From CAVVSQ01 sp963848825 (lineage in GTDB: Bacteria > Planctomycetota > Planctomycetia > Gemmatales > Gemmataceae), in NCBI GenBank assembly GCA_963848825.1, contig CAWKFA010000017.1, positions 124,001-188,000 of the forward strand: a stretch of 64,000 nucleotides of DNA, written 5' to 3'. This document shows positions 38,134 through 48,233 of the stretch, piece after piece. Positions within the stretch are counted from its first letter, which is position 1. The number at the start of each line of letters is the position of its first letter. The notes beneath the pieces are model-generated. The model did no database searches and was not told where the DNA came from. It worked only from the letters and a program-made list of their open reading frames with translations. The translations under genes and the position numbers were made by a program.

Positions 38134-38701
38134 TTATTCATCCACGAAGGTTTCTTCGAGCAGCGCCGCGCAATTCCGCGAGGCAGCGGTGTGTGTCCCA
38201 GTCGACGAACCATTCGTCTGCTTCTAATTTCAGCTGCCCACGCTGGAGCGTTTCCTCGGGACGAAAAGTCATGAGGTCGCGGTAACGCTGCAGGTCCGCA
38301 TGGTCGGCACAGAGTCGCGTCAAGAGCGCCAAATCCTCAGGATGGCCGCGCACGATCACGAAGCGTGCGGTCGGCATGCGTTCGAGCGCGGCCAGTACGA
38401 TGCGTTCCAGGCGCTGGCGATCGGCGGCAATCTCGGCGCCGATCAATCGTTCGGCGACGGCGACGCCAAGCTCGACGCTGCGCTGCGCCAGTTCCCCGCG
38501 CGCCTGGCCAAGCCGGGCATCGAAATCTTGCAGTAGCCTGGCCCACGTGGAGGCGAATTCGCGCAGTGCCGATGCATCCAGGAGAGCCGGCGGGGCCGGG
38601 ACGGCCGCTGGCGGCGGTACAGACGGCAGCGGGACCGCCTGGCGCGGCGACTGGGCAATGCCGGCTAACCGAGCCTGCAGGACCACCGTGGTTTGATGCA
38701 T
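38134..38701 (-). CDS. fliH: Flagellar export regulator FliH
   Basis: About 188 residues. After a Pro-rich N-terminus comes the helical FliH core: ALREFASTWARLLQDFDARLGQARGEL, then SVELGVAVAERLIGAEI, and DLALLTRLCADH in the globular end. The frame as read ends in GAARRNLRG at 38138, but a one-base shift near 38165 gives ALLEETFVDE and a stop at 38134-38136, which matches the family's C-terminus better. FliH dimers bind FliI and hold it at the export gate. It lies between fliG and fliI, in the normal order. Confidence 0.76.
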
Positions 38702-38711
38702 GGCGTCCCCT

Positions 38712-39784
38712 TTACTCCGTCATTACCAATTCGCCGCGCTGATCGAGGCGCTGGATGGCTTCAACCAGTGTCTGCCGGGCCAGCCGCACCTTCGGGGCCG
38801 GCACCGAGCCGGTCAGACTGACTTCTTCCTTGAGGGACTCCTGGGCACGCTTCGAAAGGTTGGCCAGGATCTTTTCCTCGATCTCCGCAGGCGCGCCGCG
38901 CAGCGCCTGGGCCAGCGATTTTACGTCCACTTCCGAAAGCAGCTTTTGCACGGAGGTGTTTTCCATGCGTAGGATGTCTTCGAACTGATAAAGCAGCGCC
39001 TTGACGCGGCCGGTCAGCTCGGCATCGGCTTCCTCGAGGGCGGCGACGAGCTCGGCGCGCTCGGTGCGATCCAGCCCGCGCAGCAGTGCGGCGATGCGAG
39101 TTTCACGTGCTCCCTCTTCCGTGGGGGCGCCGGTCGGAGAGGCTTCGCGCAGCGTCTGACATTTTTTGAGGACTCCCTGGGCGATGCGCTTGAGCAGATC
39201 CTCGCCCACCGGCACCTGATCGGTGAACCGCAACGAGACTTCTCGTCGTTTCGTGGGGGACAGCCGTTTATAGATTTGGCTGGCGACCTCGATGTCCAGG
39301 CAGTTCATGAGCAAAGAGGTGGTTCGCGCGGTTCTCGGTATTGAGGGCGGACGCAAGCAACTCGGCTGGCAACTCGGCCAGGACGCGGAGCGGGTCCGCA
39401 CTGGCATCGATTGGCAGCGGTGCCGGCACGGGGGGTGCGGCTGGCTGGGGTTCGGGCGCCGCCGCCAACCCGGATATCGACGCCATGACCGCGTTCGGGG
39501 ACGACAGCCGCCTTGGCCGGCTGGTTTTTACCATCCACCTTGGCAGCCGCCGCGGGGGCTGACGGCGTTCGCGTGTCGTGCTCCAGAATCTGCACGGCTT
39601 CATCGACGATGCCGGCCATCTTTTGCGACAGATCGCCCTGGCTGTCCAGCTTCGCCATCTGCGTTTGTACGAGCCCCGCGTGACGTGGATCAAGAAAACG
39701 AAGCACCTTCGTGACCACGTCAGGGTCCAGCCTCTTGAGCAAGAGCGCGACCTTTTCCAGTCCTGACATCGCTAGAGTGGCCAT
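38712..39784 (-). CDS. fliG: Flagellar motor switch protein FliG (two frameshifts)
   Basis: About 357 residues over three frames. From ATG 39784: GLEKVALLLKRLDPDVVTKVLRFL (N-domain, too long to quote in full), then a low-complexity linker (AAAAKVDGKNQPAKA). A shift near 39480 and another near 39330 lead to DPLRVLAELPAELLASALN and then LDIEVASQIYKRLSP, LLSEVDVKSLAQALRGA and the conserved ILANLSKRAQESLKEE at the C-terminus. FliG joins the MS ring to the rotor and takes up torque from the stator. It ends 11 bases before fliH. The conserved parts are intact; only the linker region is shifted. Confidence 0.83.
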
Positions 39785-39800
39785 GACAGTACATCCTTAC

Positions 39801-41313
39801 TTACGCCGCTTTTTTGTCGCTGGCTTCCGAGCGCTCGATCCAGGTGGCCAGTATCTTGGCGAGTGCCTCGGGGTTGCGCTCCAATTCGTCACTAAGCAGC
39901 CGCAGCTTGCCTGGTTCGACCGGGGCCTCGGTCGGCGCGGCCGCCACGCCCGCAGGCAACCGCCGTCGGCGAAAAACCATCCATACAATCGGGAAGGCGC
40001 ACAGCGCGACCATGGCCATGGAGGCGTTGCGCACCAGCGTCAATATGGATTGCCGGCGCTGGTGGTTTGCCAGTTCTTCGTCAGCCCCTTCGGTCGCGAC
40101 GGCGGGCATCTTCACCTGGGTAACCTGGATTTCGTCACGGTCTGTTTTGAACCCGACCGCCTTCTTGATCGTTTCCTTTACGTCCGCCAGCGATATGGCC
40201 TGCTCCCCCTTCTCGCTCCCCGAGAGATCGACCAGGGCGGCCACGGTGAGACGGTCGATCGACCCATACTTGTTTTGCCATTCCTGGATGGTGCGCGGAT
40301 AGTCGTATTCGGATTGCTGAGTTTCTTGCGAGGTCGTCGAACCGCCCGCATTGCCGGCGCTGGGGCCTTTAAGATTGCTGGTGGAACCCGCAGCGCCCCC
40401 CTTGGTCAGCGTGCTCGAATTCGATTTATTCGTGGTGGTTTTCTCGGACTTCGGCACCCGGCCTTCGACATTGATGATTTCCTTCTTTTCGTGCATCTGT
40501 TTGTTGTCGAGGTCCACACGCACCACCACTACGGCCCGGCCCACGCCAAGCACGCTGGTCAACATGCGCTCGGCCTCGCCCGCCAGGTATTGCTCTACTT
40601 CCTTCTTCTGCTCGACGAGTGTCCCGTAACCCCCCACGTCCCCCTCCTGGTTCTTGGAGAGCAGGCGGCCGTTGGCATCGACGATACGGACGTTCTCCTT
40701 GTTCAGGCCTTCAAGACTGCCTGATACCAGGGCGGCGATACCATCCACTGTGCCACGGCTCAGCGAGGTGCCGGGCCGGCATTTAATCATGACGCTGGCG
40801 GTGGGCACCTTCTTGTCGCGCACGAACGGTGACGTTTCCGGCCGGACAATGTGCACCCGCGCGAAAACGATGGGGTCGATTTGCATGATGGTGCGCGCCA
40901 GCTCCGCCTGCTGGGCGCGCATGAAAGTCACGCTGTTATCGAAGGGGGTAGCGCCGATGCGTCCCTGGTCGAGACTGTCCCAGCCTTTGGACATCTTGGA
41001 GCTGCCGGCCACGCCTTCGTTGTTCATTTCCAGATGTACTTGCATGGCCTGCTCCGAGCGCACGAGGATCGTGGTCCCCCCCTCGGATAGCTTGAACGGA
41101 ATGCCCTTGGTTTGCAGCTTGCTGGTTATGGCGCCGGCTTCTTCGATGGACAGGCCGACGTAAAGGACCCGATACTCCGGTTGCGAGGACCACCAGGCCA
41201 GCCCGGCAACGGTCAGGCAAACAAGCAGCGCACCGATAAAGCCAGTTGCGCGGAAAGCTCAAGGCTTGCCAGCGAGCCACCAAATCCATCAGTTGTTGCC
41301 GATATTTTTCCAT
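39801..41313 (-). CDS. fliF: Flagellar MS-ring protein FliF (frameshifted)
   Basis: About 504 residues from ATG 41313 (MEKYRQQLMDLVARWQAL). One shift near 41253 moves to TGFIGALLVCLTVAGLAWW, the first membrane segment, then SSQPEYRVLYVGLSIEEAGAI in the ring-building motif 1. The remainder is in one frame: VTFMRAQQAELARTIMQI, ARVHIVRPE, ASVMIKCRPGTSLS and the second membrane segment near AMVALCAFPIVWMVFRRRR. FliF builds the basal MS ring. A 104-bp palindromic repeat lies 20 bases upstream of the start, separating it from fliE. The length is normal. Confidence 0.87.
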
Positions 41314-41332
41314 GGTATCCAACAAACGTGTA

Positions 41333-41436
41333 AGAGCGTTCGGAAAAAAAGGGGTCAGACCCCCTCAATACGCTGCAAAAGCGTTGAAAACTCTGGTCGC
41401 TTCAAGGGGTCTGACCCCTTTTTTTCCGAACGCTCT
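41333..41436. mobile_element. MITE-like palindromic repeat, copy 2
   Basis: Same 104-base element as at 30735-30838 but in the opposite orientation; the core differs at only a few bases. It sits between fliE and fliF, inside the flagellar operon. Confidence 0.8.
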
Positions 41437-41485
41437 GAACAGTCGGAAGAGTGGTTTTCCAGTAAGGCTCAATCCCCCGTCGGGC

Positions 41486-41788
41486 TTAAACGTTCATCTT
41501 CATAATTTCCTGATAGGCCTCGGTGAGACGGTTACGAATCTCCAAAACGAGGTGGAACGACAAATCCGCCTGCGCCATCTGCAACAGTACCTGGTGCAGA
41601 TTGTCTGTCTGGCCCGTGGCCATGTCGCGCACGGCCGCTTCGGCGCTGGCGTGGCTCTGGGCCTCGTTGCCCAATAGCTGATTGAGCATCTTTGGAAACG
41701 AGGAGCCACCCGCGTCGGCGCTGGCCGCCGGCGCCGCGGTTGTCAGCGGGCTGGGAAGGCCGGACAGTGCTACGGGGCTAATGGTCAT
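41486..41788 (-). CDS. fliE: Flagellar hook-basal body protein FliE
   Basis: 100 residues. The C-terminal helices carry the family pattern: ASAEAAVRDMATGQTDNLHQVL, then QADLSFHLVLEIRNRLTEAY (shown in part) and EIMKMNV at the very end. FliE joins the MS ring to the rod and is the first rod protein exported. It starts 4 bases before flgC's stop, as is usual. Frame intact; the length is typical (about 100). Confidence 0.9.
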   Translation of the reverse strand: MTISPVALSGLPSPLTTAAPAASADAGGSSFPKMLNQLLGNEAQSHASAEAAVRDMATGQTDNLHQVLLQMAQADLSFHLVLEIRNRLTEAYQEIMKMNV

Positions 41789-41792
41789 GGCA

Positions 41793-42232
41793 TTAATACT
41801 TGATGATGTTCAGGGTCTGTTCCAGTTGCTGGCGCAGGGTCTGCAAGACTTTCAGGTTGGCCTCATAAGCTCGTGAGGCGGTCATCAGGTTCACCATTTC
41901 AATGGGCAGAAAGACGTTGGGCATGGTGACGAAGCCGTCCGCATCGGCATCGGGATGGCCCGGTTCATGAATGCGCGGTAATTCCGTGGGGTCATCCGCG
42001 ACGCCGGCCACGCGTACCCCCCCGAGGATAGGCCCCGCATCGGCGCCCTGGCTCGCCTGTTCGCGCATCACCGTCTCAAACAGGACTTCTTGTCGGCGAT
42101 AAGGGCCGCCCGATGGGCTGCGGGTCGTCAGGGCGTTGGCGACGTTGTTGGCGATGACCTCCAGGCGCATGCCTCCGCGGCCATGCCCGAAGCACTGATG
42201 TTGCCGGAAATCAGCAGATCGTCGAACGCCAT
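41793..42232 (-). CDS. flgC: Flagellar rod protein FlgC (frameshifted)
   Basis: About 146 residues from ATG 42232 (MAFDDLLISGNISASGMAAE). A one-base shift near 42185 leads into MRLEVIANNVANALT, the rod-protein signature, and the rest reads in one frame: YRRQEVLFETVM, GFVTMPNVFLPIEMVNLMTASRAYEANL (family C-terminus, shown in part). FlgC is a proximal rod subunit secreted by the flagellar export system. Between flgB and fliE, the standard order. Confidence 0.86.
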
Positions 42233-42244
42233 GGAAACCTCTCG

Positions 42245-42603
42245 TTACTGGCCCCGGATGGCGCTGCGAAACTGCGCCAGGTCGTTAGCCAGCATCTGCG
42301 AGTAAACCTGGAAGTAGAGCGCGTTTTTTTGCAGCCGTGCCATTTCGAGATCGATATCGACGTTATTGCCGTCGGCACGGGGCGTTCCCCCCTTGCCCGG
42401 AGCCACGGACGGTTTGATGTCGTGGATATTGCCACTTGAATTAGAAGATAACGCCGTTTTCAGCGCATCCTCAAACGACACTTCGAGCGTGCTGAAGCCG
42501 GGCGTATTGACATTCGCGACATTTTGCGCGGTGACGTCCTGCGCAGGGCCGCGACGTCCAGCAGGCGCGTCAGTAGTTGAATTCGTTCGGTAGTGAGGGT
42601 CAT
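42245..42603 (-). CDS. flgB: Flagellar rod protein FlgB (frameshifted)
   Basis: About 119 residues. The start MTLTTERIQLLTRLLDVAAL at ATG 42603 matches FlgB. A shift near 42540 then gives the ANVNTPGFSTLEVSFEDALK segment, followed by VDIDLEMARLQKNALYFQVY and the C-terminal SQMLANDLAQFRSAIRG. FlgB is a proximal rod subunit. It is the first structural gene of the flagellar block after the sigma-54 activator, 175 bases downstream of it. No sigma-54 or sigma-28 site was found in that gap. Confidence 0.84.
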
Positions 42604-42778
42604 GAGCAAGATATCGACAAAGCGAGCATTACGGATAAAGCCATTCTTTTCGGTAGTTAGGCCGGAGTTGACAAAAGGTGGAGACTTGGGCGCCCAAGAA
42701 ACGTGGGAATACAGGGTTGATTGGGGCCTGCGCGGTGCCGGGAAGACAGCGCCATGGCACTCGAACCGCCCCACCGGT

Positions 42779-43868
42779 TCAGGCGGCGCCGGAGGCGGCC
42801 TGGTATTTTTTCATTTTGTTTTGCAAGGTGCGGGCGGTGACGCCGAGGCGTAGGGCAGCCGCGGTTTTGTTGCCGCCCACGTCGCGTAGCGTGTTGAGAA
42901 TTACCTGGCGTTCGATTTCCGCCAGTGTTTGTCGAGAATTCGCCTGCGCCACCGTGGCGGTTGGCTCGCGCAGCGGCGGTAGGTCGCCGGGTTCGATGCA
43001 GCTACCATTGGCCAGCGCGCAGGCATGATGAATGACGTTTCGCAACTGGCGGATATTGCCTGGCCAGGAATAGCTCAATAAGGCGTTCTGCGCCTTGGGA
43101 GAAATAGCGATGATGCGGGCCCGGCCCTGGTCCCCATATTTCTCCAGAAAATAATGCACAAGCGGCATGATGTCCTGGCGGCGTTCTTTGAGCGCCGGCA
43201 TTTGTAACGGCATGGCATTCAGACGGTAGAATAGATCGCGGCGAAACTGCCCCTGAGCGACTTCCTGTTCCAGGTCCCGGTTGGTGGTGGCAATCAGGCG
43301 CACATCCATGCACACGGTCTGCTCGCCGCCGACGCGCTCGAAGGTCTCTTCTTCCAGCGCCGCAACAATTTGGCTTGCAAAGGAACTGGCATTTCGCCGA
43401 CTTCATCCAGCAGCAGGCTGCCTGTCGCGGCGCGTTCGAAGTAGCCCAGATGGCGCTGCTCGGCGCCGGTGAAAGCGCCTTTTTCGTGACCGAACAGTTC
43501 ACTCTCGACCAGCGCTTCGGTGAAGGTCGCGCAGTTGACCGCCAGGAAAGGCTTGCCGCGGCGCGCGCTGGCATCGTGAATCAGCCGAGCGAGCAACTCC
43601 TTGCCCGTGCCGCTTTCCCCCTGAATGAGAACGGGAATATTACTGGCGGCCACCCGTTTGGCTTTCTCGATCAAGTCGAGGACAAGCGTCGAGCTGGCGA
43701 TCAGTTGGCGGGCCTGGTCTGCCGGCCCCGCCCTCCAGCGCGATGCGCTCGACATGTTCGCTGGAGCGGTGCGGCGTTTTCCCGGGTTGGATCGTCCGCG
43801 GGGAAGACGCGCAGGATCGGCGCCGGCGAAACATCGTTCTGCTTTGTCCTAGGAGAGCTTGGCGACAT
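42779..43868 (-). CDS. Sigma-54-dependent transcriptional activator (frameshifted)
   Basis: About 362 residues. The AAA core has Walker A GESGTGKE, the sigma-54 contact motif GAFTGA and Walker B-like LLLDEVGEM; a shift near 43363 joins it to VCMDVRLIATTN and LSYSWPGNIRQLRNV. A Fis-type helix-turn-helix ends the protein (VGGNKTAAALRLGVTARTLQN). The N-terminal region before the ATPase is only about 50 residues and no receiver domain is evident, so it may be controlled by a partner, as FlrA or FlgR-type flagellar regulators are. The start is uncertain (43868 or 43895; a further shift near 43735). It lies just upstream of flgB. Confidence 0.78.
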
Positions 43869-44265
43869 GGGTTTGTCGGTCTCCATATTTGCCATAGGCC
43901 TCGATCATGCGGCGACGGCGGATAAATTCGTCGACTTCGGGCACCAGCTGGTCGCGGCGTGATTGCAATTCGGACATCCGCTGATTTATTACCGCGCTCA
44001 GGTTCGTGATTCGCTGCGCTACTTCTGTGATGAGTGTGGTCAATTCGCCATTTGCCTCATCGTTCGACTGACGCCATTCGGCTTTGTCAGCGGCCATCTC
44101 CCGGTCCCTTTGGGCCAATTCGCCCAGAAGCCCGTGCAGGTCCTCGGCCCAGTCCTGTTTGTCTCCAGGCGGCGCCGTCACAAGTGACATGGCCTGGTCA
44201 TAGAGCGTCAATTGAGCGCGGTAGCCTTCCAGCAGGCGTTGTTCCAGGGCCGGTGGCGTGTTCAT
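43849..44265 (-). CDS. FlgN-like flagellar chaperone candidate
   Basis: 138 residues from ATG 44265, all helical: EQRLLEGYRAQLTLYDQAMS, DLHGLLGELAQRDREMAADK and VDEFIRRRRMIEAYG. Size, helical content and position before flgB suit a FlgN/FliT-type export chaperone, but no diagnostic motif is visible. The start overlaps the preceding gene's stop (ATGA-type overlap) and the end overlaps the start of the sigma-54 activator, so the three are probably translationally coupled. Frame intact. Confidence 0.5.
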   Translation of the reverse strand: MNTPPALEQRLLEGYRAQLTLYDQAMSLVTAPPGDKQDWAEDLHGLLGELAQRDREMAADKAEWRQSNDEANGELTTLITEVAQRITNLSAVINQRMSELQSRRDQLVPEVDEFIRRRRMIEAYGKYGDRQTHVAKLS

Positions 44266-45026
44266 AGCTTTTGCTCCACCGCCAGCCGCCGCTGCCGTTG
44301 CTGGCCAAGCCGGTCGCGTAATTCGCGTTCCCAGCGATACATGTCGAGTTGCCACTGGGCGTAGCCCGCCAATTTCTCGTCCCCGCGCGAGTTGGCCACC
44401 TCGCGCAGCATGGGCACCGCCTCATCGGCCTTGCCCAGGTGCAAAAGGCATAGCGCCATCAAATACTGCACGGGCGCCCGCGCCTCCGCCTTTTTGCCCT
44501 TGAGGTCCACCGACCGGAAGGAGGTGAGCGCCTCTTCATAGTGGCGCGTGCGAAATAGCGTCTGGGCCTGAGATAATGCATCGACCGGGCCGACGGTCGT
44601 TTCGGCGTGGCTATCGCCAGGCGCGGGGTGCGCCGGCTGTTCTTCCTTGCCGGGATGCTTGGCGATGGGATCGATCGTGTGCTCGTCGAGTGGATGTTCG
44701 CGCGGCGGCGCTGATGCTGGCGACTTGCGCTCCTTGAGGCGACGCAGAGCTTCCCGAAGCTGGGCCTGAAAATCCCCCTCGACGTCGCTCTTGGGCATTG
44801 CCTCGGTCGAACGTTTGAGCAGCGCTTTCCACTCTGTTTGCAGGCCTGCCCGTTCGGCCTTCAATTTTTCTAGCTGCTGTTCAAAGTCGGCAGCCGAAAA
44901 CGATTTGCCTTCCTCGGACCGCCAAACGCGCGGCGCCGGCAGATCGTCGGGTTCCGCCGTGAGCGGCCCTGGGATGGCCCAAAAACACCAGCCCGCCATG
45001 GGAAGAAGCAAATAGCGTGCTTTCAT
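44262..45026 (-). CDS. Exported coiled-coil/TPR-like protein
   Basis: 254 residues from ATG 45026. A signal peptide (YLLLPMAGWCFWAIPGPLTA) is followed by a coiled coil (ADFEQQLEKLKAERAGLQTE), a His/Pro-rich linker, and a C-terminal TPR-like region (QAQTLFRTRHYEEALTSFRS, CLLHLGKADEAVPMLREVA). The upstream AGGAGG site almost touches this ATG, so an in-frame start a little downstream is possible. It heads the minus-strand run leading into the flagellar operon, and could be an envelope partner of the basal body; that is inferred from position only. Confidence 0.58.
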   Translation of the reverse strand: MKARYLLLPMAGWCFWAIPGPLTAEPDDLPAPRVWRSEEGKSFSAADFEQQLEKLKAERAGLQTEWKALLKRSTEAMPKSDVEGDFQAQLREALRRLKERKSPASAPPREHPLDEHTIDPIAKHPGKEEQPAHPAPGDSHAETTVGPVDALSQAQTLFRTRHYEEALTSFRSVDLKGKKAEARAPVQYLMALCLLHLGKADEAVPMLREVANSRGDEKLAGYAQWQLDMYRWERELRDRLGQQRQRRLAVEQKL

Positions 45027-45177
45027 ACCTCCTATTATCGTTAGGAATGGCATGGAAGGATAAGCGGATTCAACGCGCCGTTGGATTCTGCCGAGTTTTT
45101 CCAAAATAGGGGGGTTCGGTAAGGGCCCGGCGTCATTGCCATGCACCGTTGCCTCGTGCGGGTGCGAGCGGACGCCG

Positions 45178-45588
45178 ATGAATGAGGAAATGGAGAACCG
45201 CCGCGAATATTACCGTCACGCCATCCCGCCGACGCCGGGGGTAATGGTCTTATTCCGCAGCACCGATGGAGCGCAGTCATTTTTTGGCGAAATGGTCAAC
45301 CTGTCGATTGGCGGCCTGTGCGTCCACTCGGTGCCGCCCGAGCTTGCGGTGGAAATGACCTGGCTTGCCAGCTTCGCACTTATGCCGGACGCGGCGCCGA
45401 TTTGCGTTTCGGTGCAAAGGGTTTATGCCAGCGAGGGCCGGCCCGGCTGTGTAGGCTTTCAATTTCTGCCGCGTGCCCTGCCACTTGAGCAGGAAAACCA
45501 AGACCGCCAAATCTGGAGTTTTCTGCTCGATCAGCAACGCGGCGACTGGCGAAAAGCACGTACCTCGAAGCGGCGTTCGACGGCCTGA
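45178..45588 (+). CDS. PilZ-domain c-di-GMP-binding protein
   Basis: 136 residues from ATG 45178. It carries the two PilZ signatures: NRREYYRH near the start (Arg-rich, RxxxR type) and NLSIGGLCVHS (the (D/N)xSxxG motif). It presumably binds cyclic di-GMP and acts on motility or exopolysaccharide, as single-domain PilZ proteins near flagellar genes often do. It lies on the plus strand, convergent with the large TPR gene, ending 3 bases before that gene's stop. The alternative upstream ATG at 45136 would add 14 residues. Frame intact. Confidence 0.75.
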   Translation: MNEEMENRREYYRHAIPPTPGVMVLFRSTDGAQSFFGEMVNLSIGGLCVHSVPPELAVEMTWLASFALMPDAAPICVSVQRVYASEGRPGCVGFQFLPRALPLEQENQDRQIWSFLLDQQRGDWRKARTSKRRSTA

Positions 45589-45591
45589 TGT

Positions 45592-47717
45592 ATCAAATCG
45601 GTGCTTTGCCGCCAAAGCATTGCGCTGCCCTGGCGAAATCGCCCGTTCCCTCGAGCGCGGCGCCCAAACCTGTAAAAGTGACGGCACGTCGGCGACGGAC
45701 TGTTCAGTCCAGAGCTCTCGGCATTTGTCCGCGCACTCCTGGTAATGTTTGTCTTGCAGATCAAGCTGGGCGCGCAGGAACACGGCCTGGGCGCGATAAC
45801 GGTTTGGCTGGGCCGTCAACTTTTCCAGCAGCGCCACGGCCTCGGTCCGCTGGTTATGCTTGAGGAACGTATCCGCCAGCAGGAACTCCAGGCCGGGCGC
45901 CAATGGGCTTTTGCAATGCGCCAGCGCCTGCTTGAGAAGCCGTTCAGCCTGGTCCCAAATGCCGACGTCACGATAGGCCTGCGCGATCAGGTAGCTGCCG
46001 ACGACGCCCAGCATGGATTCATCCTGGTCGCGTAACAAGGTGCTGAGCAGATCACTGGCGGTGCGCTTGCCGGCATTGTTGCCCTTGGCAAGCCGATACT
46101 GGGCATAGGTGTCCAAAAACGCGGCGGTCGCCCGATAAGGCTCTTTCTGGAGCTGGGCACGGTCCTTGGCGAGCGCGGTCCGCGCTAACTCGGGATGGCA
46201 GTTTTGAAGGTGGGCGGCGGCCAACGCAAGTGCGGCCAGCGGATGGTAAGGCGAGCCCGGCGTCATGAGATGGGCGCGTTGCAATTGCGTGACGGCGCTG
46301 GCCGCGTCCTCTTCCTCGAGAAAAAGTTGGCCAATCCGTATTTGTGCTCGTAACGCGAGTTCATGTCCGCACGCGTGATCCAGTGCATGAAAATAGGCCT
46401 GTGCGCACGCACGTAGTCTTGTCGCGCACTATAAAGCTTGGCCAGATTGTAATAGGCGGCCCCCACATAGGGGCTGCCGGGCATTTCACGGATGATGCGG
46501 TCAAAGCTTTTGGCCGCCTCGGCGACATGGCCTTCATGGGCTTCGCAGTTGCCCAGTTCAAGGGCGACCGCGGCCATCCACGGATGTTCCGGGTCCGCAA
46601 GCGCCGCATTTCGTAACGCCCGCCCCGCGCGTGCCTGCGCATTTTCTTCGGCCTGGTGCGAATTGAGCTCCTGACGCGTCGCGATGTGCACTGCATCACC
46701 TTCCACCAGACACGTCAGATCAAAACTATCCGCCGCTTGCTCCAGGACCTCGAGAATAAACCAGTTGCGCAAGCACAGCCGCAAGGAGCGCTCGGCAACC
46801 GTCTTTTTCGCCTCCACCGACCACTCCAGATGTAGGCCCGCCCGCAGTGCCAGCAGTTCCATGAGCTCTGGCGCGGCCGCTGCCTGGTCCATCTTGAGGA
46901 TGACCGCCGGCTGCTTCTCCGCGCCTCTTGCACAACCAGATGGGGCGTCGTTTTTTCACGCGCCATCTCTTTTTTTCGTGGCCTTGGCGCTATTCCGGCT
47001 TCATCAAGATAGAGCGGCATTTCCAGGGCCGCTGCCGTGTAGGAAAGGTAGTGGTCATCGGTCAGCCGTTCATGTCCGACTTCCAGGGTCTCCCGCCGTG
47101 GAGAGGGCAACGAGGAGCCGGGCGTCGATAAAAAAATCGTCGGGCACAAAAGGAGTGCGCGTCTCATCGAAAAGAAACGGGTAGAGCGTCTGCCGGGCCA
47201 GGGAAGGCTGGTTTTTGGCGAGTAAACAGCGCGCCATACCCAGGTTGCTGGCGAAAGTGACGGCAGGGGCGGAGGCGGAACTGATGGCCTTGCGATAGCT
47301 GGTGATGGCCTGGTCATGATGGCCGAGCGATTCGTTACACAGGGCGATGCGATAGTGAATGATCGGCGCGGCGTCCGGAGTGATGGCGAGCAATTCCTCA
47401 TACTGGGAAAGTGCCTTCTTATAAAGGCGATAAAAAAGCGCCTCGTCGCCAAGTGCCAGGATTTTGAAGGCACTGCCGGTGTTGTCGATCTTCTTCAGAT
47501 GCAGGCGTGGGGGCTCGGGGGGCTCGGCGTGAAGCTCCGCGGTTTCGCCTTCGGCCGAGTCCTGAAGCTGCCAGCTAATCGTGAGTGCGGTGCCAAACAA
47601 GCCTGCTATAAGGCCGCACAGCGCGAGCTTGCGTAGACCGCGGCGACGGGGCAGGGGGGGCAACTCCACGGGTGGCGTCGCGCTCGCTGCGGCAGCTGGT
47701 TCTTTACTGACTGACAT
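45592..47717 (-). CDS. Large membrane-anchored TPR protein (multiple frameshifts)
   Basis: About 708 residues when four frames are joined (shifts near 47105, 46910, 46290 and 45680). From ATG 47717: cytoplasmic N-terminus rich in Pro (VELPPLPRRRG), a membrane segment (LALCGLIAGLFGTALTISW), then a long periplasmic series of TPR-like helices: ALSQYEELLAITPDAAPIIH, AAKSFDRIIREMPGSPYVGA and AERLLKQALAHCKSPLA. It ends GDFARAAQCFGGKAPI at 45592. It lies next to the flagellar genes on the same strand. It may serve as an assembly scaffold. The fragmented frames carry no obvious in-frame stops inside the repeats. Confidence 0.62.
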
Positions 47718-47865
47718 TCTTTATCCCGTCGGCACGATGGTCAGAAGAGGAAAAGTCTCTTCAAACATCGACCAAAAAACCAGCATAGCTTGAGAATTGC
47801 CGCACGATTACGTAACTTCCTTCGATAACCTAAGTCGATATGTCTCTTTATCAGGAGGGCCGGCG

Positions 47866-48138
47866 ATGAAAATCAACAACCTTGGCGTGCCCACGCCGTC
47901 GCTCATTCCGCAATCTCTGGTCCAGGCCTCTGCCGATGGCGACCAGGCTGCTGCCAGCGTGTCCGCCGATAATCCTGGCTACACACCCTCCAGTGAGCTT
48001 CAAAACCTGATCAGTCTGACGCGACAAGAGCCGGAGATCCGCGAAAATCTTGTCCAGGCTGCCGCCCAACGCTTGCAAGAAGGCTATTACCATACGCCGG
48101 CAAGTATCGAGAATACGGCGGCAGCGATGTTGCAATGA
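47866..48138 (+). CDS. FlgM-like small protein (anti-sigma-28 candidate)
   Basis: 90 residues from ATG 47866, with AGGAGGG 7 bases upstream. The N-terminus is low-complexity; the C-terminal half (SLTRQEPEIRENLVQAAAQR, LQEGYYHTPASIENTAAAML) has the length and helical pattern of FlgM, which binds and holds the flagellar sigma factor until the hook is complete. The key similarity is RQE followed by a helix, then a Gly-Tyr turn and a final helix ending ML. Sigma-28 is not encoded in the window. The role is inferred; a Pfam FlgM match would settle it. Confidence 0.55.
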   Translation: MKINNLGVPTPSLIPQSLVQASADGDQAAASVSADNPGYTPSSELQNLISLTRQEPEIRENLVQAAAQRLQEGYYHTPASIENTAAAMLQ

Positions 48139-48233
48139 GTGGCGAGGGACGGGAAGGCGCACGCCCAATCAGGTTCTTAATTGCCGTCCGTCTGTTCGCC
48201 GGCTTTTTCTCACCCCTCGCCTCACCCCCCCTC

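Noticed and set aside
36801..41313. Programmed frameshifting in fliI, fliG and fliF
   Set aside because: The shifts do not lie at typical slippery heptamers, differ in direction, and occur equally in unrelated genes such as the aldo/keto reductases.
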